Positions 23,574 through 35,500 of a stretch of DNA of 64,000 bases are shown piece by piece. The notes under the pieces were generated by a model. The model did not search any database. It was not told the origin of the DNA and saw only the letters and a list, made by a program, of their open reading frames with translations. Positions within the stretch are counted from its first letter, which is position 1; every line of letters begins with the position of its first letter. Both the position numbers and the translations under genes were made by a program. Origin of the DNA: Psococerastis gibbosa (lineage: Eukaryota > Arthropoda > Insecta > Psocodea > Psocidae); contig OZ020489.1 in the NCBI GenBank assembly GCA_963971405.1, forward strand, positions 14,012,001 through 14,076,000, given 5' to 3'.

Positions 23574-23826
23574 TAAAAAATAACCTAGCCTAGCCTGGCA
23601 AAGTTGGAACGTGTAAGATACCTTAAATTCATATTCAAATCGTATATACTTCAGTATAAAGATTTCAAATATTTCTTGGATCGAATAAATAAGTCCTTAA
23701 AAAATAACCTAGCCTAGCCTGGCAAAGTTGGAACGTGTAATATACCTTAAATTCAGATTCAAATCGTATATACTTCAGTATAAAGATTTCAAATATTTCT
23801 TGGATGGAATAAATATTGGATCGAGT
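23574..23826. repeat. Recent 124-bp tandem duplication
   Basis: TAACCTAGCCTAGCCTGGCA begins at 23581 and 23705. The two copies run through TTCAAATATTTCTTGGAT with only about three differences, so the duplication is young. Confidence 0.9.
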
Positions 23827-23948
23827 AAAATATTAGTGTGTAATCAGGGCCTAGACAAATTTGTTTCTAGCCAAAAATTAATTACTAGCCATCTTTAACT
23901 ACTCTTAGGTAAACAGCCAGTGGTACAATAGTACAAATGACCTTCTGC

Positions 23949-24110
23949 AAGGCAGTAGCCAGGATTTTTTTCGGGGGGGGGGTAGAGTTAGACATTTAAT
24001 TGGATATTACATAGTAGTTTTTATTTTTCCTCTCAAAATCCGATTCATTGCGGGGGAGGGGGGGGGGGGTTTGAACCCCCATGAACCCCCCCCCCCCTTG
24101 GCTACGGCCT
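23949..24110. mobile_element. Fold-back MITE with GTAGCCA ends and G/C runs
   Basis: Ends AAGGCAGTAGCCAGGATTT and inverse ...TTGGCTACGGCCTT. Next to each end is a homopolymer, GGGGGGGGGG at about 23975 and CCCCCCCCCCCC at about 24085; a second pair flanks the centre (GGGGGAGGGGGG... and GAACCCCC). Related ends: 14146-14165, 22003-22140 and 42486-42631. Confidence 0.75.
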
Positions 24111-25003
24111 TGACCGCCTGCCATAGACGGGCGAACAGCTTCAAAACGAAAATGTTTTGGTCACAAATTTGAGAAATGCCTTGCAGGAAAATCAATAAAT
24201 TCTTTACACAAATATAATCAAGTCAGCTTATTGTAACACCGTTCACAGATAAATTTAATAAGATTACCTTTTCACCATGAAAAAGAATTTGATGATAAAG
24301 AGAAATTTCGACATTTGACTTTTCAAAATTGCTACTTTCAATCTCCAATTCTATTGCATTCCATTCTCTTTAAATCCGTCTGTTGCAATAATAAATTCCG
24401 CATTTTTACTTTGTTTCATTAATTTAAATGAATGGAAATCTCATTCAGCGTCCACAGAAAAAAAAAGAGTGAATGAATGAATGGGCATGAATATTGATGA
24501 TAGAGGTTCATCCTGCTGTGCTCGGCACAGTAAATGTAAATGTATATTGTTTCGTTTGACATTGTCTGAAACCATTTGGTTAAACATGAATAAATAACAA
24601 AGTGAAATTGGATTTTCACATATTAGCATACAGCTTAACACGGATCATAGGCACTGTGCGAAATTATTACACAAACTGTAGCCTGTACGGCGAATAATTC
24701 CTAAATTCTTTTACACATATAAATATTTTAATATACAAGTAAAGTTTATTACAGAATATATAACTTTTGGCGGCGAGGGGGGGGGGGGGGGTAAGACTGA
24801 ATTGTTTCCAGCTATCAGCTTGTTGCCGCGGGCAGAAGCCAAAGATAGCGTTAAATTCTACCTAGCCTTTGCCACTCAATGTTGACATGCACATCTGTTA
24901 GATTTGTCAAATTTTGCATTACATCAATTTACAACCCCCCGGCCCCCGTTATATATGCCACTAATTTAGCCTCTGGTTATGGCAACTTTTTAACACATAT
25001 TAT

Positions 25004-25830
25004 GTAGTTTATTATAACCTGGGGGTTACCCTTGACCGCTCACTTACATACAAGGACCACTGGACCACTGTGCAGCAACAAAGAAAAAAGTATGCGCCAG
25101 AAATAACATCATCCATAAGTTAACTGGAAGTACGTGGGGGGCGTGACCGACGACATTAAGAACTTCAGCATTGGGTCTTTGCATATCGGCTGCTGAATAT
25201 GCGGCACCTGTCTGGAACGCGTCTGCACATGCAAAAGAGGTGGATGTTGCTGTAAATGCGGCCGCAAGAACCATCTCAGGCTGCCTCAAGCCCACCCAAA
25301 TTCAAAAGCTATACCCTGTAATTGGCATCGCCCCTCCAGCCATCCGACGCTCCGTCCTAGAAGACATCGAAAGAACGAAAGCAGAAGATGACCCTAGGCA
25401 TCCTCTGCACGGCCAGACAGCAGGGCGCAACCGCCTGAGGTCCAGAAACAGCTTTCTCAGACGGACGTCACGGATCGACGGTATTGCTAGCGCGAATCGT
25501 CTCGACAGGTGGAAGAACTTACATGTAACTCCAAATAATATCAAGGAAGAAATCTCACCCGGAGGCCAACTACCTTACCCCATCTGGCGGAGCCTGAACA
25601 GATTAAGAACGGGGGTCACGCGATGCCGCGTTAACATGTGCAGATGGGGACTGGCAGAGGACCCGACTTGTGAATGTGGACAACTACAGGACGACGACCA
25701 CCTCCTTGTCTGCCCGAGACTTGACGAAGCTGTGTCCCACGCAGATCTATCTGAAGCAAATGACAAGGCCATCCAGGCTGCAACGTTTTGGATCAACGTG
25801 TCGTAGGCCCGGACACGTTAAGTAAGTAAG
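25004..25830 (+). pseudogene. 5'-truncated LINE with reverse transcriptase C-terminal region
   Basis: Insertion of 827 bp flanked by a perfect 13-bp target duplication, TAACACATATTAT, at 24991-25003 and 25831-25843. The reading frame opens with YNLGVTLDRSLTYKDHW, which matches the (Y/F)LGVxLDxxLxxxxH block after the RT palm. A frameshift near 25100 follows, then a long frame to 25804. That frame carries SAAEYAAPVW, later LNRLRTGVTRC, and a zinc-knuckle-like CECGQLQDDDHLLVCP, which is typical of the C-terminus of Jockey/CR1-like LINEs. The element ends with a (TAAG)n tail. It is non-functional because the endonuclease and palm are missing and the frame is broken. Confidence 0.92.
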
Positions 25831-25928
25831 TAACACATATTATTACAATGCAATCGAAAAATGGTGTCTGCCTAATGCTAAAATACAATATTCTAATGCA
25901 TTTTACAATATATTGCCTAAAACAATGT

Positions 25929-26028
25929 TGTTTCATTGACGACTGACAGATATTTCGTACAAACCTCAAAACGTACAAATCCACTGAAATCTCGAAATTG
26001 AACAATTCAACCATCACATAGTTCTCCT
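25929..26028 (-). repeat. Element R, short partial copy
   Basis: CTCAAAACGTACAAATCCAC, TGAAATCTCGAAATTGAA, and CCATCACATAGTTCTCCTTA match the start of R inverted. It ends at the TTA target site of the 26031 MITE. Confidence 0.65.
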
Positions 26029-26030
26029 TA

Positions 26031-26170
26031 GGCGGGGATTCCACCAACGTCAATAGTGATAGTAAATGTAGTTTTGACGTGGTAGCAGACATTAAAGACA
26101 TACTAAAAATGTCTGCTACCACGTCAAAACTACAGTTACTATCACTATTGACGTTGGTGGAGTCCCCGCC
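26031..26170. mobile_element. Intact fold-back MITE, PIF/Harbinger-like, TTA target site
   Basis: 140 bp from GGCGGGGATTCCACCAACGT to the inverse ...CCCCGCC. The flanking TTA is duplicated at 26028-26030 and 26171-26173. The arms pair almost perfectly, including GACGTGGTAGCAGACATT, around a short loop. The 3-bp TWA site and GG(C)-starting ends fit PIF/Harbinger. A short remnant of repeat R adjoins it on the left. Confidence 0.9.
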
Positions 26171-26267
26171 TTATACTAACGTATTTATAAATAGGAAATC
26201 TATAAATAGTAATTTTCAATTATTGAACTGACTTAGTGGAAATAAGCTATTTCTTATTACACCTGAT

Positions 26268-26370
26268 TTGGAAGGCCGGGGCCACCTGCTGTAAACGCCC
26301 TCCGAACTCATAAGCATAGGCGGTAAATGTAGAAATTGGAGGGCTAGAACTAACAACCCTGAGTTGAAAC
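26268..26370 (-). mobile_element. SINE family S1, diverged fragment
   Basis: Retains GGAGGGCGTTTACAGCAGGTGG, the GGTTGTTAG part of the internal promoter region and TCTAGCCCTCC in place of the B-box context, at low identity. Confidence 0.5.
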
Positions 26371-27330
26371 ATGTGTATATAACATAAATTCTATACAATG
26401 TACAATCAACTGAGTATACCTATACCAGGCATTGCTGCCTCGTAAGCCGTGCTAGGCAAATTTTCACAGTGTCTATATAATACAATACGTCAACAGGTAT
26501 TATTTATAAGAAGTCGAAGATCCGTTTGAAAAATAATAAGTTTCTAGTTAATTGCTTATTGTTTATTTGGGCAGCTTCCATAACTGCATAACCATAAGCC
26601 ACTACATAGCTGCATAACCCCCCTCCCCTCCTCCCAATACCAACATTATTAGAGGTAACAGTAGAACATGTACATAATTAAAAATATAATTGACCATGAA
26701 CGATCGTGACAACATTAATTATCCCATTACTTTAATTCCCCCAGCTGGTAATAAATGAAAACTCTAATAAATAAAGTGAACAAGTGGAAATTTCATTATA
26801 TAAGAACAAATAACAGAACTACTCTCTCTACAATAAACGTCACAATCTCTAAAAGAAAAGAGGGGGAGTCTCAAATTATTAGAAAACCTCCCCTACAGCA
26901 TTTTCTAATAAATGACAGCACGGTATTTTGGCAGAAATGGCGTATATTAAAAAACTTATGCAACAATATAATTCATTAGAAATCCTTGATACAACTTCAT
27001 GAAATATGGCTGGAGCCTTAAAAACTTTTTGTACCTCATTTTCGAGCCTGTAGATTGCAGGGAAATGGCGCTGAAAAGCTTTCTTGATGTTTTTAGATGA
27101 CTTTAACTTTGGAAAATGTTTCGTTTTAGATTTTACTTATTTTACTTATTAGAGTTTGGGGTTTGAAAAGGGACATTCACGAACTAAGTCTGGCTCTTCC
27201 AATAATGTGTCAATGATGGTAAGTCTTAAGCAAGTCTTAGCTTATCTATTATCACTGGTCACCGGTGCGGGCTGAAAAGTACCTACGTGTAGTCGTGTAC
27301 AGTTTACAAACGGTCAAAATCATAAAGATA

Positions 27331-27925
27331 CATTAACTGGAGCGGCGGGAGCCATAATATGCCTTACGAGGCACCCGTTAACCATAAGCCAACTATCAGA
27401 GATAAGTAACAACGCAAAAACTATCGAAGTCTTACACATTGCAGCATAGCAGAACAGATACCCGGACCCGGTCAAAAACTCTGTACTTAGCTTGTGCAGA
27501 CTGGTTTCCCCGCCAAATTGCGTACTTCTCTTGTGCAGGCTACACTAGCAGCCATATTGATAACGGTCTCCAACCACCGGATGGTCAAAATTCACAAAAA
27601 CAAAATTAGTTTTTATTTATTTATTTATTTTAAGGGCACCTAGAAGCTTGGGTTTGCATATACACCATCCCGTGGCTGTAGACCGTTATCAATATCCTTG
27701 GCTACTAGTGTAGCCTGGACAAGATAAGTTGGCGATTTCGCTGGGAAAATAGCCTGCACAAGCTAAGTACACAGTTTTTGACCGGGTCCAAGTATCCGTT
27801 CTGCTATGCTGCAATGTGTAAGACTTCGATAATTTTTACGTTGGTACTTATCTCTGAAAGTTGGCTTATGGTTAACGGGTGCCTCGTAAGGCATATTATG
27901 GCTCCTGCCGCTCCAGTTAATATAT
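27331..27925. repeat. Long inverted repeat, ~250-bp arms
   Basis: Arms 27331-27585 and 27665-27925 face each other around an about 80-bp spacer containing (TTTA)n. Shared words include ACTGGAGCGGC, TATGCCTTACGAGGCACCCG, TTAACCATAAGCCAACT, CGAAGTCTTACACATTGCAG and ACCCGGTCAAAAACT, each with its inverse in the other arm. A third copy is at 53531-53810. Confidence 0.9.
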
Positions 27926-27989
27926 TTCTATGTTATACACCCACCGAGTTTTGTGATATGCTGGTATGTCATGTTGTGTCTGAGTTAAG

Positions 27990-28272
27990 GCACTATATAC
28001 CCGGGTATTGTCTTCCGCCATTTTTTATCCTGTATTTCCTATATAGTAAGTATTGTAATTATTTTTATGAAAAGTAGAAGATTGAAAAAAACGAAAACAC
28101 GATTTAGTATTTTTTATTAAACACTTCCCTAATTGGTAGAACGTTTTTTAAATAAAAATAAATAAACAACGATAAATTTCTAATGATAAATAGGTAACCA
28201 CCCAATGCTTGGCTTATGCACCAGGCTAATAATGGATAAAAAAATGGCGGATGACAATACCTGTCTAATATA
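27990..28272. mobile_element. Fold-back MITE
   Basis: GGTATTGTCTTCCGCCATTTTTTATCC pairs, as an inverted repeat, with GGATAAAAAAATGGCGGATGACAATACC. The outer GGCACTATAT pairs with ATATAGAGCC. The loop is AT-rich and non-coding. Confidence 0.75.
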
Positions 28273-28420
28273 GAGCCCTAGTCTGAGTTATAACAGTCAG
28301 CGCGTAGTTGCAAACTGCTATCAACCGCACTGGATAATGTGGTTGCCCTGGGACCGTTTAAAACAGCCATTGCCCGTTTCATATGGAGTGTGTGTGAGTT
28401 GGCGATGTTTGGCAGACTTC

Positions 28421-29720
28421 CCCCTCCCTAATTTACAAACTGCGTAGGTCCATGGCGTGCCAGAATCGAGGGGAGTGGAGGCATCGAAGTCACATGTTGC
28501 GGCCAACCAGCCATCCGGCTGTAACTTGAAGAAGATGGTCCACGGATAATAATCAAAGTTAATGGTTGCTTTAATTAACTACCTACCTATAACTCCCAAG
28601 TATCCCAAACTCTCGGGGCGGCCATGCGCAAGGGTGTCAAAATGGAGGGGGAGGGGGTCACTACGGGGCAACCCCCTCCCTAATTTAAAAACCACGTAGG
28701 TCAATGGATAATAATCAAAGTTAATGGTTGCTTTAATTAACTACCTACCTATAACTCCCAAGTATCCCAAACTCTCGGGGAGGTCATGCGCAAGGGTGCA
28801 AATTGGAGGTGGGGGTCACTACGGGCTACCCCCTCCCTCATTTAAAAACCACGTAGGTCCATGGATAATAATCATAGTTAATGGTTGCTTTAATTAACTA
28901 CCTACCTATAACTCCCAAGTATCCCAAACTCTCGGGGCGGCCATGGGCAAGGGTGTCAAAATGGAGGTGGGGGTCACTACGGGCTTCCCCCTCCCTCATT
29001 TAAAAACCACGTAGGTCCATGGATAATAATCATAGTTAATGGTTGCTCTAATTAACTACCTACCTATAACTCCCAAGTATCCCAAACTCTCGGGGCGGCC
29101 ATGGGCAAGGGTGTCAAAATGGAGGTGGGGGTCACTACGGGCTACCCCCTCTCTCATTTAAAAACCACGTAGGTCCATGGATAATAATCATAGTTAATGG
29201 TTGCTTTAATTAACTACCTACCTATAACTCCCAAGTATCCCAAACTCTCGGGGCGGCCATGGGCAAGGGTGTCAAAATGGAGGTGGGGGTCACTACGGGC
29301 TACCCCCTCCCTCATTTAAAAACCACGTAGGTCCATGGATAATAATCATAGTTAATGGTTGCTTTAATTAACTACCTACCTATAACTCCCAAGTATCCCA
29401 AACTCTCGGGGCGGCCATGGGCAAGGGTGTCAAAATGGAGGTGGTGGTCACTACGGGCTACCCCCCCCCCCTCATTTAAAAACCACGTAGGTCCATGGAT
29501 AATAATCATAGTTAATGGTTGCTTTAATTAACTACCTACCTATAACTCCCAAGTATCCCAAACTCTCGGGGCGGCCATGGGCAAGGGTGTCAAAATGGAG
29601 GTGGGGGTCACTGCGGGCTACCCCCTCCCTAATTTAAAAACCACCTTGGTCCATGGCTAAAAATCAAAGTTAATGGTATAGTAGCTTCAACAAACTACCA
29701 ACCTATAACTCCCAAGCAGT
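28421..29720. repeat. Tandem array, ~158-bp unit, about eight copies
   Basis: AACTCCCAAGTATCCCAAAC begins at 28591, 28753, 28910, 29068, 29226, 29384 and 29544, with a diverged AACTCCCAAGCAG at 29707. The spacing is 157-163. Each unit has GGTCCATGGATAATAATCA, TTAATTAACTACCTACCTAT, TCTCGGGGCGGCCATG and a GTGGGGGTCACTACGGG block. Central units differ by one or two bases, edge units by more, as expected for unequal exchange. The array lies in the TMTC intron between exons A and B. Confidence 0.95.
28456..28536 (+). mobile_element. Short LINE 3' end inserted in a satellite unit
   Basis: 81 bp nearly identical to the end of the 11.3-13.4 kb LINE (13326-13405), including GGGGAGTGGAGG, CCAGCCATCCGGCTGTAAC and TTGAAGAAG. 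It is flanked by GGTCCATGG (28447-28455) and GGTCCACGG (28537-28545), a 9-bp target duplication with one mismatch. It interrupts the first unit of the 158-bp tandem array. Confidence 0.88.
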
Positions 29721-30534
29721 AAAAATAACATATAGCTATTCAGAACGACGCCATAACAAATAGCCCAGGTTTGCACCTCATTTCAAAAAGAACTAACCAG
29801 TTCAATGGCTGCACCATATGCGTAGTAGTACGAATATGAATAGTAGCAATAAAAGTATGCATTATCATTTATGGTAATGGCGGAAACGTAAATACGTGAA
29901 GCTCACATTATTAAATGTTATTACGTCTAATAAAATTGTCGAAACACACAAGATGGCATATATAAGGTGGTTCTAAAGCTAAGCCATAACTTAAAGTAAT
30001 AAAATGCACCATATAACATTGCCACAACAATGTCGGAACTTTAAAGTTTGCATGCCTGCTGAATGAAAGAGGGGGGAGGGGGGCGTTATTTACTGTTGTA
30101 GGCCTACACTATGCAATGATATACCTATATAGGGAGGCGGGACTACATTACACTGATTTGCAATGGTACGATTTGATAGTAAAACACTTGGATTATATGC
30201 TGTACTTAGCTAATGGTGGTGTATTTTTCTGCTTTTGGGGTACGTTTCTGCAATCAAATTCAAGACAGGTGCACATGCAACCATGAATCAGGGAATGTTA
30301 AGAGTGTACGTCCCGTTGGAAATAGGCACCCCAAAATCCGTTGTTATTTTTTATTTAATTAACAAAGTAGGATGTTAAAGATTTGGCTCATTTAAGTTGA
30401 AGAAGACTACTTCATGCTTCATACAATGTAATACTGTATTTTTAATTTTTGGAACCGTAGCTTTTTCATAAAAATGATTGACGGCTAAAAATATATACCA
30501 TGAGAAAATAATAAAAATAAAAATAAATTAAGTG

Positions 30535-30667
30535 CCGGTACCCTATTATATGATGCATAAAGAAGTCTACTACAATTTCAAGGAACCGCTATTTTAATTG
30601 AATGGAAAATAAGAAGTAGGTCGATTAAATTTTGGGCTGCCAATTTCCTAAGAGAGTACGTCCTTTA
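30535..30667. repeat. Dispersed AT-rich repeat (pair with 50185-50315)
   Basis: GATGCATAAAGAAGTCTACT, AACCGCTATTTTAATTGAAT, AAATAAGAAGTA, TTTGGGCTGCCAATTTCCTA recur in order at 50185-50315. No class can be assigned. Confidence 0.65.
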
Positions 30668-31320
30668 TGTATATACCATTTTAATAGTAGACGGAGATTA
30701 CTTTAACTGCCGAAAGAGGTTTCGAGCGGTTCCGTAAAAAAAAATCTGTACCTATATACCAAAAAGAGAAGTAAAATGAAAAACTGCCCTGACCAGGTGT
30801 TTAGAAATTAAACAGAACCGCCGGAAACTGAAACTGAAACTCTCGGCATGATAAACGAGATATGGAACTGTAGGTTTACTTTAACTTGCCGCGGCTTTGC
30901 TAAAACAAAGGAATAAGTTAAAGGCCTAGAAAGGGCACCTATAGTTATTTTAAGTTGATTGGAGGCAGGAAGCGGAACAACCTGTTCCAAAGTTTAATAG
31001 AATTTCGTATTTAGTAGCCCCCAGGGGTGAGTCTTCGGGGGCAGGCGTTACAAGTAGCTGTTTTTGAAACTGTACCTTGCTAGTTGAACTAGGACAAACT
31101 TTACTTAAATTTTAACTATCGCTTTTAATTGCCCTCAAATTGAGTAAAAAGCTATCTCTAACACCAATTAATATTAATTTAAAACATTTGAAGGGCTATT
31201 TATAAAATTTGGCTTTCTTTTAGTATGCCAACAACCCCATTGCTTTTTGCATATTACTTGTCCTATATTATTCAAGAAATTTCGCCGTTACGGACAGTAA
31301 TCTATTGGTAAAGGTAAAGC

Positions 31321-31376
31321 AATGCTGAATGAATGAATGAATGAAAGGAATGAATGAACGAATGAAATGAATGAAT
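31321..31376. repeat. (GAAT)n-type microsatellite
   Basis: Interrupted GAATGAATGAATGAATGAAA pattern over about 55 bases. A (TACATACT)-type run follows at 31509-31560. Confidence 0.85.
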
Positions 31377-31966
31377 AAAAGACTTTATTGCAATACAAAT
31401 GGCGAACAATAAGACTATAAAGTCTTTTTTGTTAATCTTTTATTTTCGTTAATTTTTGTTTTATTAATGTTAATGGTGCTATAATATTTAAACCAGGGTT
31501 TAAATAAACTTACATACTTACATACTTACATAAACAAACATTACATACATTTAAACTTACATACGTGCAGTGTTAGTCATTAGAGTTAGGGCATCACATG
31601 CAGTCATCGAAAAATTAGGGCGGAACCCATTGTCCTATTGCCCCCTTCCCCTGACAATGCTCCACTCTAATTGTTCAAAATTGGAAAAAAGCTAAAAACG
31701 GAAAAACTCCAGACATTCTTAGTATACGTACCTACTTCGAAAAATTACGGGTTAAGAGAAAATCGGACTTATAATTGCACAAATCAAATATCTCATGAAA
31801 AATATCACAGTTATGTAGGTACCTCATTTTAAAACAGGTCGGCTACAATTGAGGAGGCTGTTTACAGACATGGCCAACTCCAAGTTTTAGAATTTTTCAG
31901 GAGAGCGGATTTTCTGTTTAAATTTGCATTAAGTTTATAGCTAACCCTTGACTTCTCAGCGCTTAT

Positions 31967-32181
31967 AAATAAATAAATAAGGACTTTTTTTGTTCTATTA
32001 CTAAGCCAACCTAGCGGAGTTAGGGCTATAAAGCCCTCCCTTACACTCAACTAAGAAAGCCCGAGACCGCCTGCTTTACATGCCCTCCGAAGCATGGCCA
32101 GAAAATGTAGGAAGTGTAGGACTCGAACCAACAACCTTTAGGGTGAAAGTCGGCGTCCGTACCACTACTCTACATGTCCTG
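31967..32181 (-). mobile_element. SINE family S1 copy
   Basis: Full-length inverse copy: head AGGACATGTAGAGTAGTGGTAC (A-box side), B-box GGTTCGAGTCC, body CATTTTCTGGCCATGCTTCG, 3' end AGTAATAGAACAAAAAAAGTCC followed by TTATTTATTTATT. It is in the intron between exons A and B. Confidence 0.9.
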
Positions 32182-32360
32182 TCGCTTCTGTGCGCAATCT
32201 GGCTGCTTTTGTCACTTTTTTTTACAACGTGCAGGTGGACATTATTTTTTTTTTTTTTTTTTTTGTAACCAAGCTCCTCAATTATTTAATTTGATATGTT
32301 CAAAAAACGATAGGTGTGATTGTCCCCAGGATGGAGTTAAAAGATAAATTGAAATGCGGT

Positions 32361-32520
32361 TTCGGTGGCAAGGTGGTAATAAGGGTAAACTTGTGCAAGT
32401 CTCGACACATCTTACGATCAGAGACGTGTCGTAACTCGACACAAGTACCTATTAGGTTACTTAGAAAGGAGCCTGAAGAAGTTAATCGGATGCATTCATT
32501 AAATTGCTTGTACGCGATTA
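32361..32520 (+). mobile_element. SINE-like family S4 copy
   Basis: TTCGGTGGCAAGGTGGTAAT head, GAGACGTGTCGTAACTCGAC, ACAAGTACCTATTAGGTTAC, GAAGTTAATCGGATGCATTC and ATTAAATTGCTTGTACGCG. GTGGCAAGGTGGTA is A-box-like. Confidence 0.72.
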
Positions 32521-35500
32521 ACCACTTATTTTAAAAATTTAGAAGAGCACTTCTGCTGCGAATTTAATAATAATTTGAAAATCGGCTTTCTAAAAAAAAA
32601 AAAACTCCGATTTTTCTTGTTTCCCTATTTTACAAAATAAAAACTAAGATTTTGTTTTTGTTTGTTTATTAAAATGAAATACCACGAAGTGACGAGTTTT
32701 TTAATTTTTTCTATTCCCTACTTTCCCTATTTTGCATATTAAACGATCTACCTAGCGCATATAAATTAATTTAACTTCTTCATTATATTATAACATTTAA
32801 TCTAGGCTATCACACTAAAATTGAGAACAATAAAACTTTTGTTTCGATATTTTACGCTAGATAAATTTTACCTATTGGAGGGTTAATAGTGAATTAGAAT
32901 ATTGTCAGCTATATATAGTATAGTATATAGAGGGCTGCTTCAGCAAGACTGCCGAGGTAAATGTACCGTAATCCATTTTAAAGCAATTTCGTTAAAAGCC
33001 ATCAGCATGATAATATGAAAGGTTCTTATAATAATAAGAAAATAAGAATTCGAAACTTCTCTCTGGGCTACAGCTCATGTCAAATGCAAAAATGAACATG
33101 TTCCTTAGATTTCGCGTTGGCTTCGAGGCAGAAGAATAGAATTTGAAACATAATTTTATTTCAAAAGTAAGACATGTATTTCAGTTCTCGAACATCATTT
33201 CCGTTTTTGGATTCAATTCGTAATGTAATTTTTTTAAAACCATACCTGGGGGGCTTTATTTTTTAAGGACAGTTTTGTGATTGGTTGGTAAATATGAGTT
33301 TTTCAATTTACCATTTTGTTATCATAGGTAGATACTTTGCTGTATTTACTACATCGCGCACTAACGCGGAAATTTTTTTATATTGTGTAGCCTTATGCAA
33401 GGTAATAAAAAAACTTCACAAGAATACCTAAATGCCTGTAATAATACAATGTAATCTTCTTCTTCTTAAAATGCCTCTTCTATCGAACATCTAAGATTGT
33501 ATCTCGGAAGCCCAACAGCAACTGTTTTTTTTTAAGGCTGAATATTCTGTTGACTTTTAGTCCTTCTTCATTTCTTTCGAAGTTCTGCGGGTGCTTGTTT
33601 ATTTCTATAGCCTCTCTGTGTAACCACGGTCTATCATCCCGGATTCTACTGATTCACCAAATCACTGAGGAATATTTTTTAATGCAGTTTGATATAAAGT
33701 TCAGATTCGTGGGAAATAAAGGAAGGGCTAGGAGAGTGGAAAGCGTGGACGTGATGTGAATACCAAAATCTGACTTTTAGCCCACTTTGGGCCTCAGGGC
33801 AACATTGGGTAGGAGGAAGCTGATTCCTCACTTCTGGCAAATTTGTGCAAAGAAGGTATTAAGAGAAAGGAGCTTTTGCTGCCATCTTATATCAAGGAAA
33901 AACAGTATTTTATGAATGTTGAAGAAATAGCAAATATAAGACAAAACCTCAAAGAGTCAAGAAATATGTTCGGTTAGAATAAATTAGAGTATTTTTTAGT
34001 GTTTTTTTCATCGTTACTATTCATCTTACCGACTGCGCCAATTGTACTAGTTGCTAACATAGCTGACCCAGTCCTGGAATTCGACTGACTCATCAGGCTT
34101 CCCTTGCCGCTATCTCTATCTGATACGTATGCGTTTAAATGCCATAATTTCGTCCTTGTAACGTAGATATTCAAAACTGCCCACACCCTTTTCCCAGCTC
34201 CTTTTTCAGCACCAGCAACGGTTTGATGTGCTGACCGATTCGGATAAGGAAATAAAAACAGCCGAGGTTTATGCTCGGTCTCCTGGTACGTATTTACAAT
34301 TTTGAAAACTGACCGTATTCAGGACAAGTTCACAGGGTGCATGAGGGGACTTCCATTCTAAAAACTTAATGGGGATCTACTGACCAAACAGGTTTTTAGT
34401 TTCCTTCACGAAGGAAGTGGAGAGTTTGGAGCTCTCTCTCGAAAATGTTTGGAAACATATGGGTGTAAATTAAACGTATTTGAGAATTTTTAGTTTATAT
34501 ATTTCACCGTGATGATTAATTGAAACTTAATGAACACTAATATTTATGAAAAATATGTTTTCATTGCAACACACACAAGGACCGCAGCCTGAATGGGTCT
34601 CGGACCATTAGTTCCAATTGAAATGGCCAGCCTGACCCTAATCATAGGCGAAAAACAAACAAAAAATATTTTTTTTTCTCATGAGGAACATAAAAATCAA
34701 AAAAATCTTCTCTAAACCTGTTTAAAAACTTTTGGTGAGGCTCTTTCCATTAACAGAAAATGCACTTTCCTATACTTGAAACTCCACTCAAGCAATAACT
34801 CCTGATTCCCATTAAAAAAGTATAGACAGTCTCCCTTGCCCATTCAAACTATGGAGCCATATTTAACTTTGTGTTGTTCAGAAGTTGGGAAATTTAAAGA
34901 CTTGAGATTTCTTTCAAAGACAAAATAAAACTCGAGTTTAAATTTATAGGGAAAGTTTAAAAAAAGGTCCGAAAAATGCAGCTCAGTTATCGAGATTCCA
35001 CTGCTACGAAATAAATGAGTTTGAAATGATCGTTAAAAGTTTGTAATTTTGCTCTGGGAAATTCGCAACTTTTCCGTGCATGCCGGGCGAGTCGTGTTGA
35101 GTCGAGTCAAATCGCGGTGAGTGGGCATTTTTTCAACCGTAGAAACCTCATCTTCATCAAATTGTGAAACCCATTAGTAAAATTCAAATTAGTTTTCCAT
35201 TTTAAGTTCGCCTTGAGATATATTCCATGTTCCATCCGGGATAGGAAATCAGGAAAAATTGTTTTGAGCGGGAATCGAACCCACAACCTTTGCTTGACCC
35301 GAGTCACGTGTTGACCAATTTCACCGTCTATCAATTCCCACCCCAATAAACCTTAATTATTCATGTTTCAAGTTTCAGGTTGTTGCAGGCTTATTATTAG
35401 GAAAGAGCTTTTTAAGGTTAAGTCATGTTTTCGCCTGTTACATTACGTCAAAAGTAAGCCTGCCTGCAATTTTTTTTAAACCGACCAAATTCACTCACAT

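Larger units (their letters stand above)
29721..31966. other. Intron A-B, AT-rich
   Basis: No exon or known element except the dispersed repeat at 30535 and the microsatellites near 31.3-31.6 kb. Confidence 0.6.

Noticed and set aside
27778..28077. 99-codon plus frame with hydrophobic segments
   Set aside because: It lies in the right arm of the long inverted repeat and runs into a MITE. The related arm at 53.5 kb does not keep the frame.
28421..29720. CRISPR-like array
   Set aside because: Units are 158 bp with no short repeat/spacer alternation, and the context is a eukaryotic intron.
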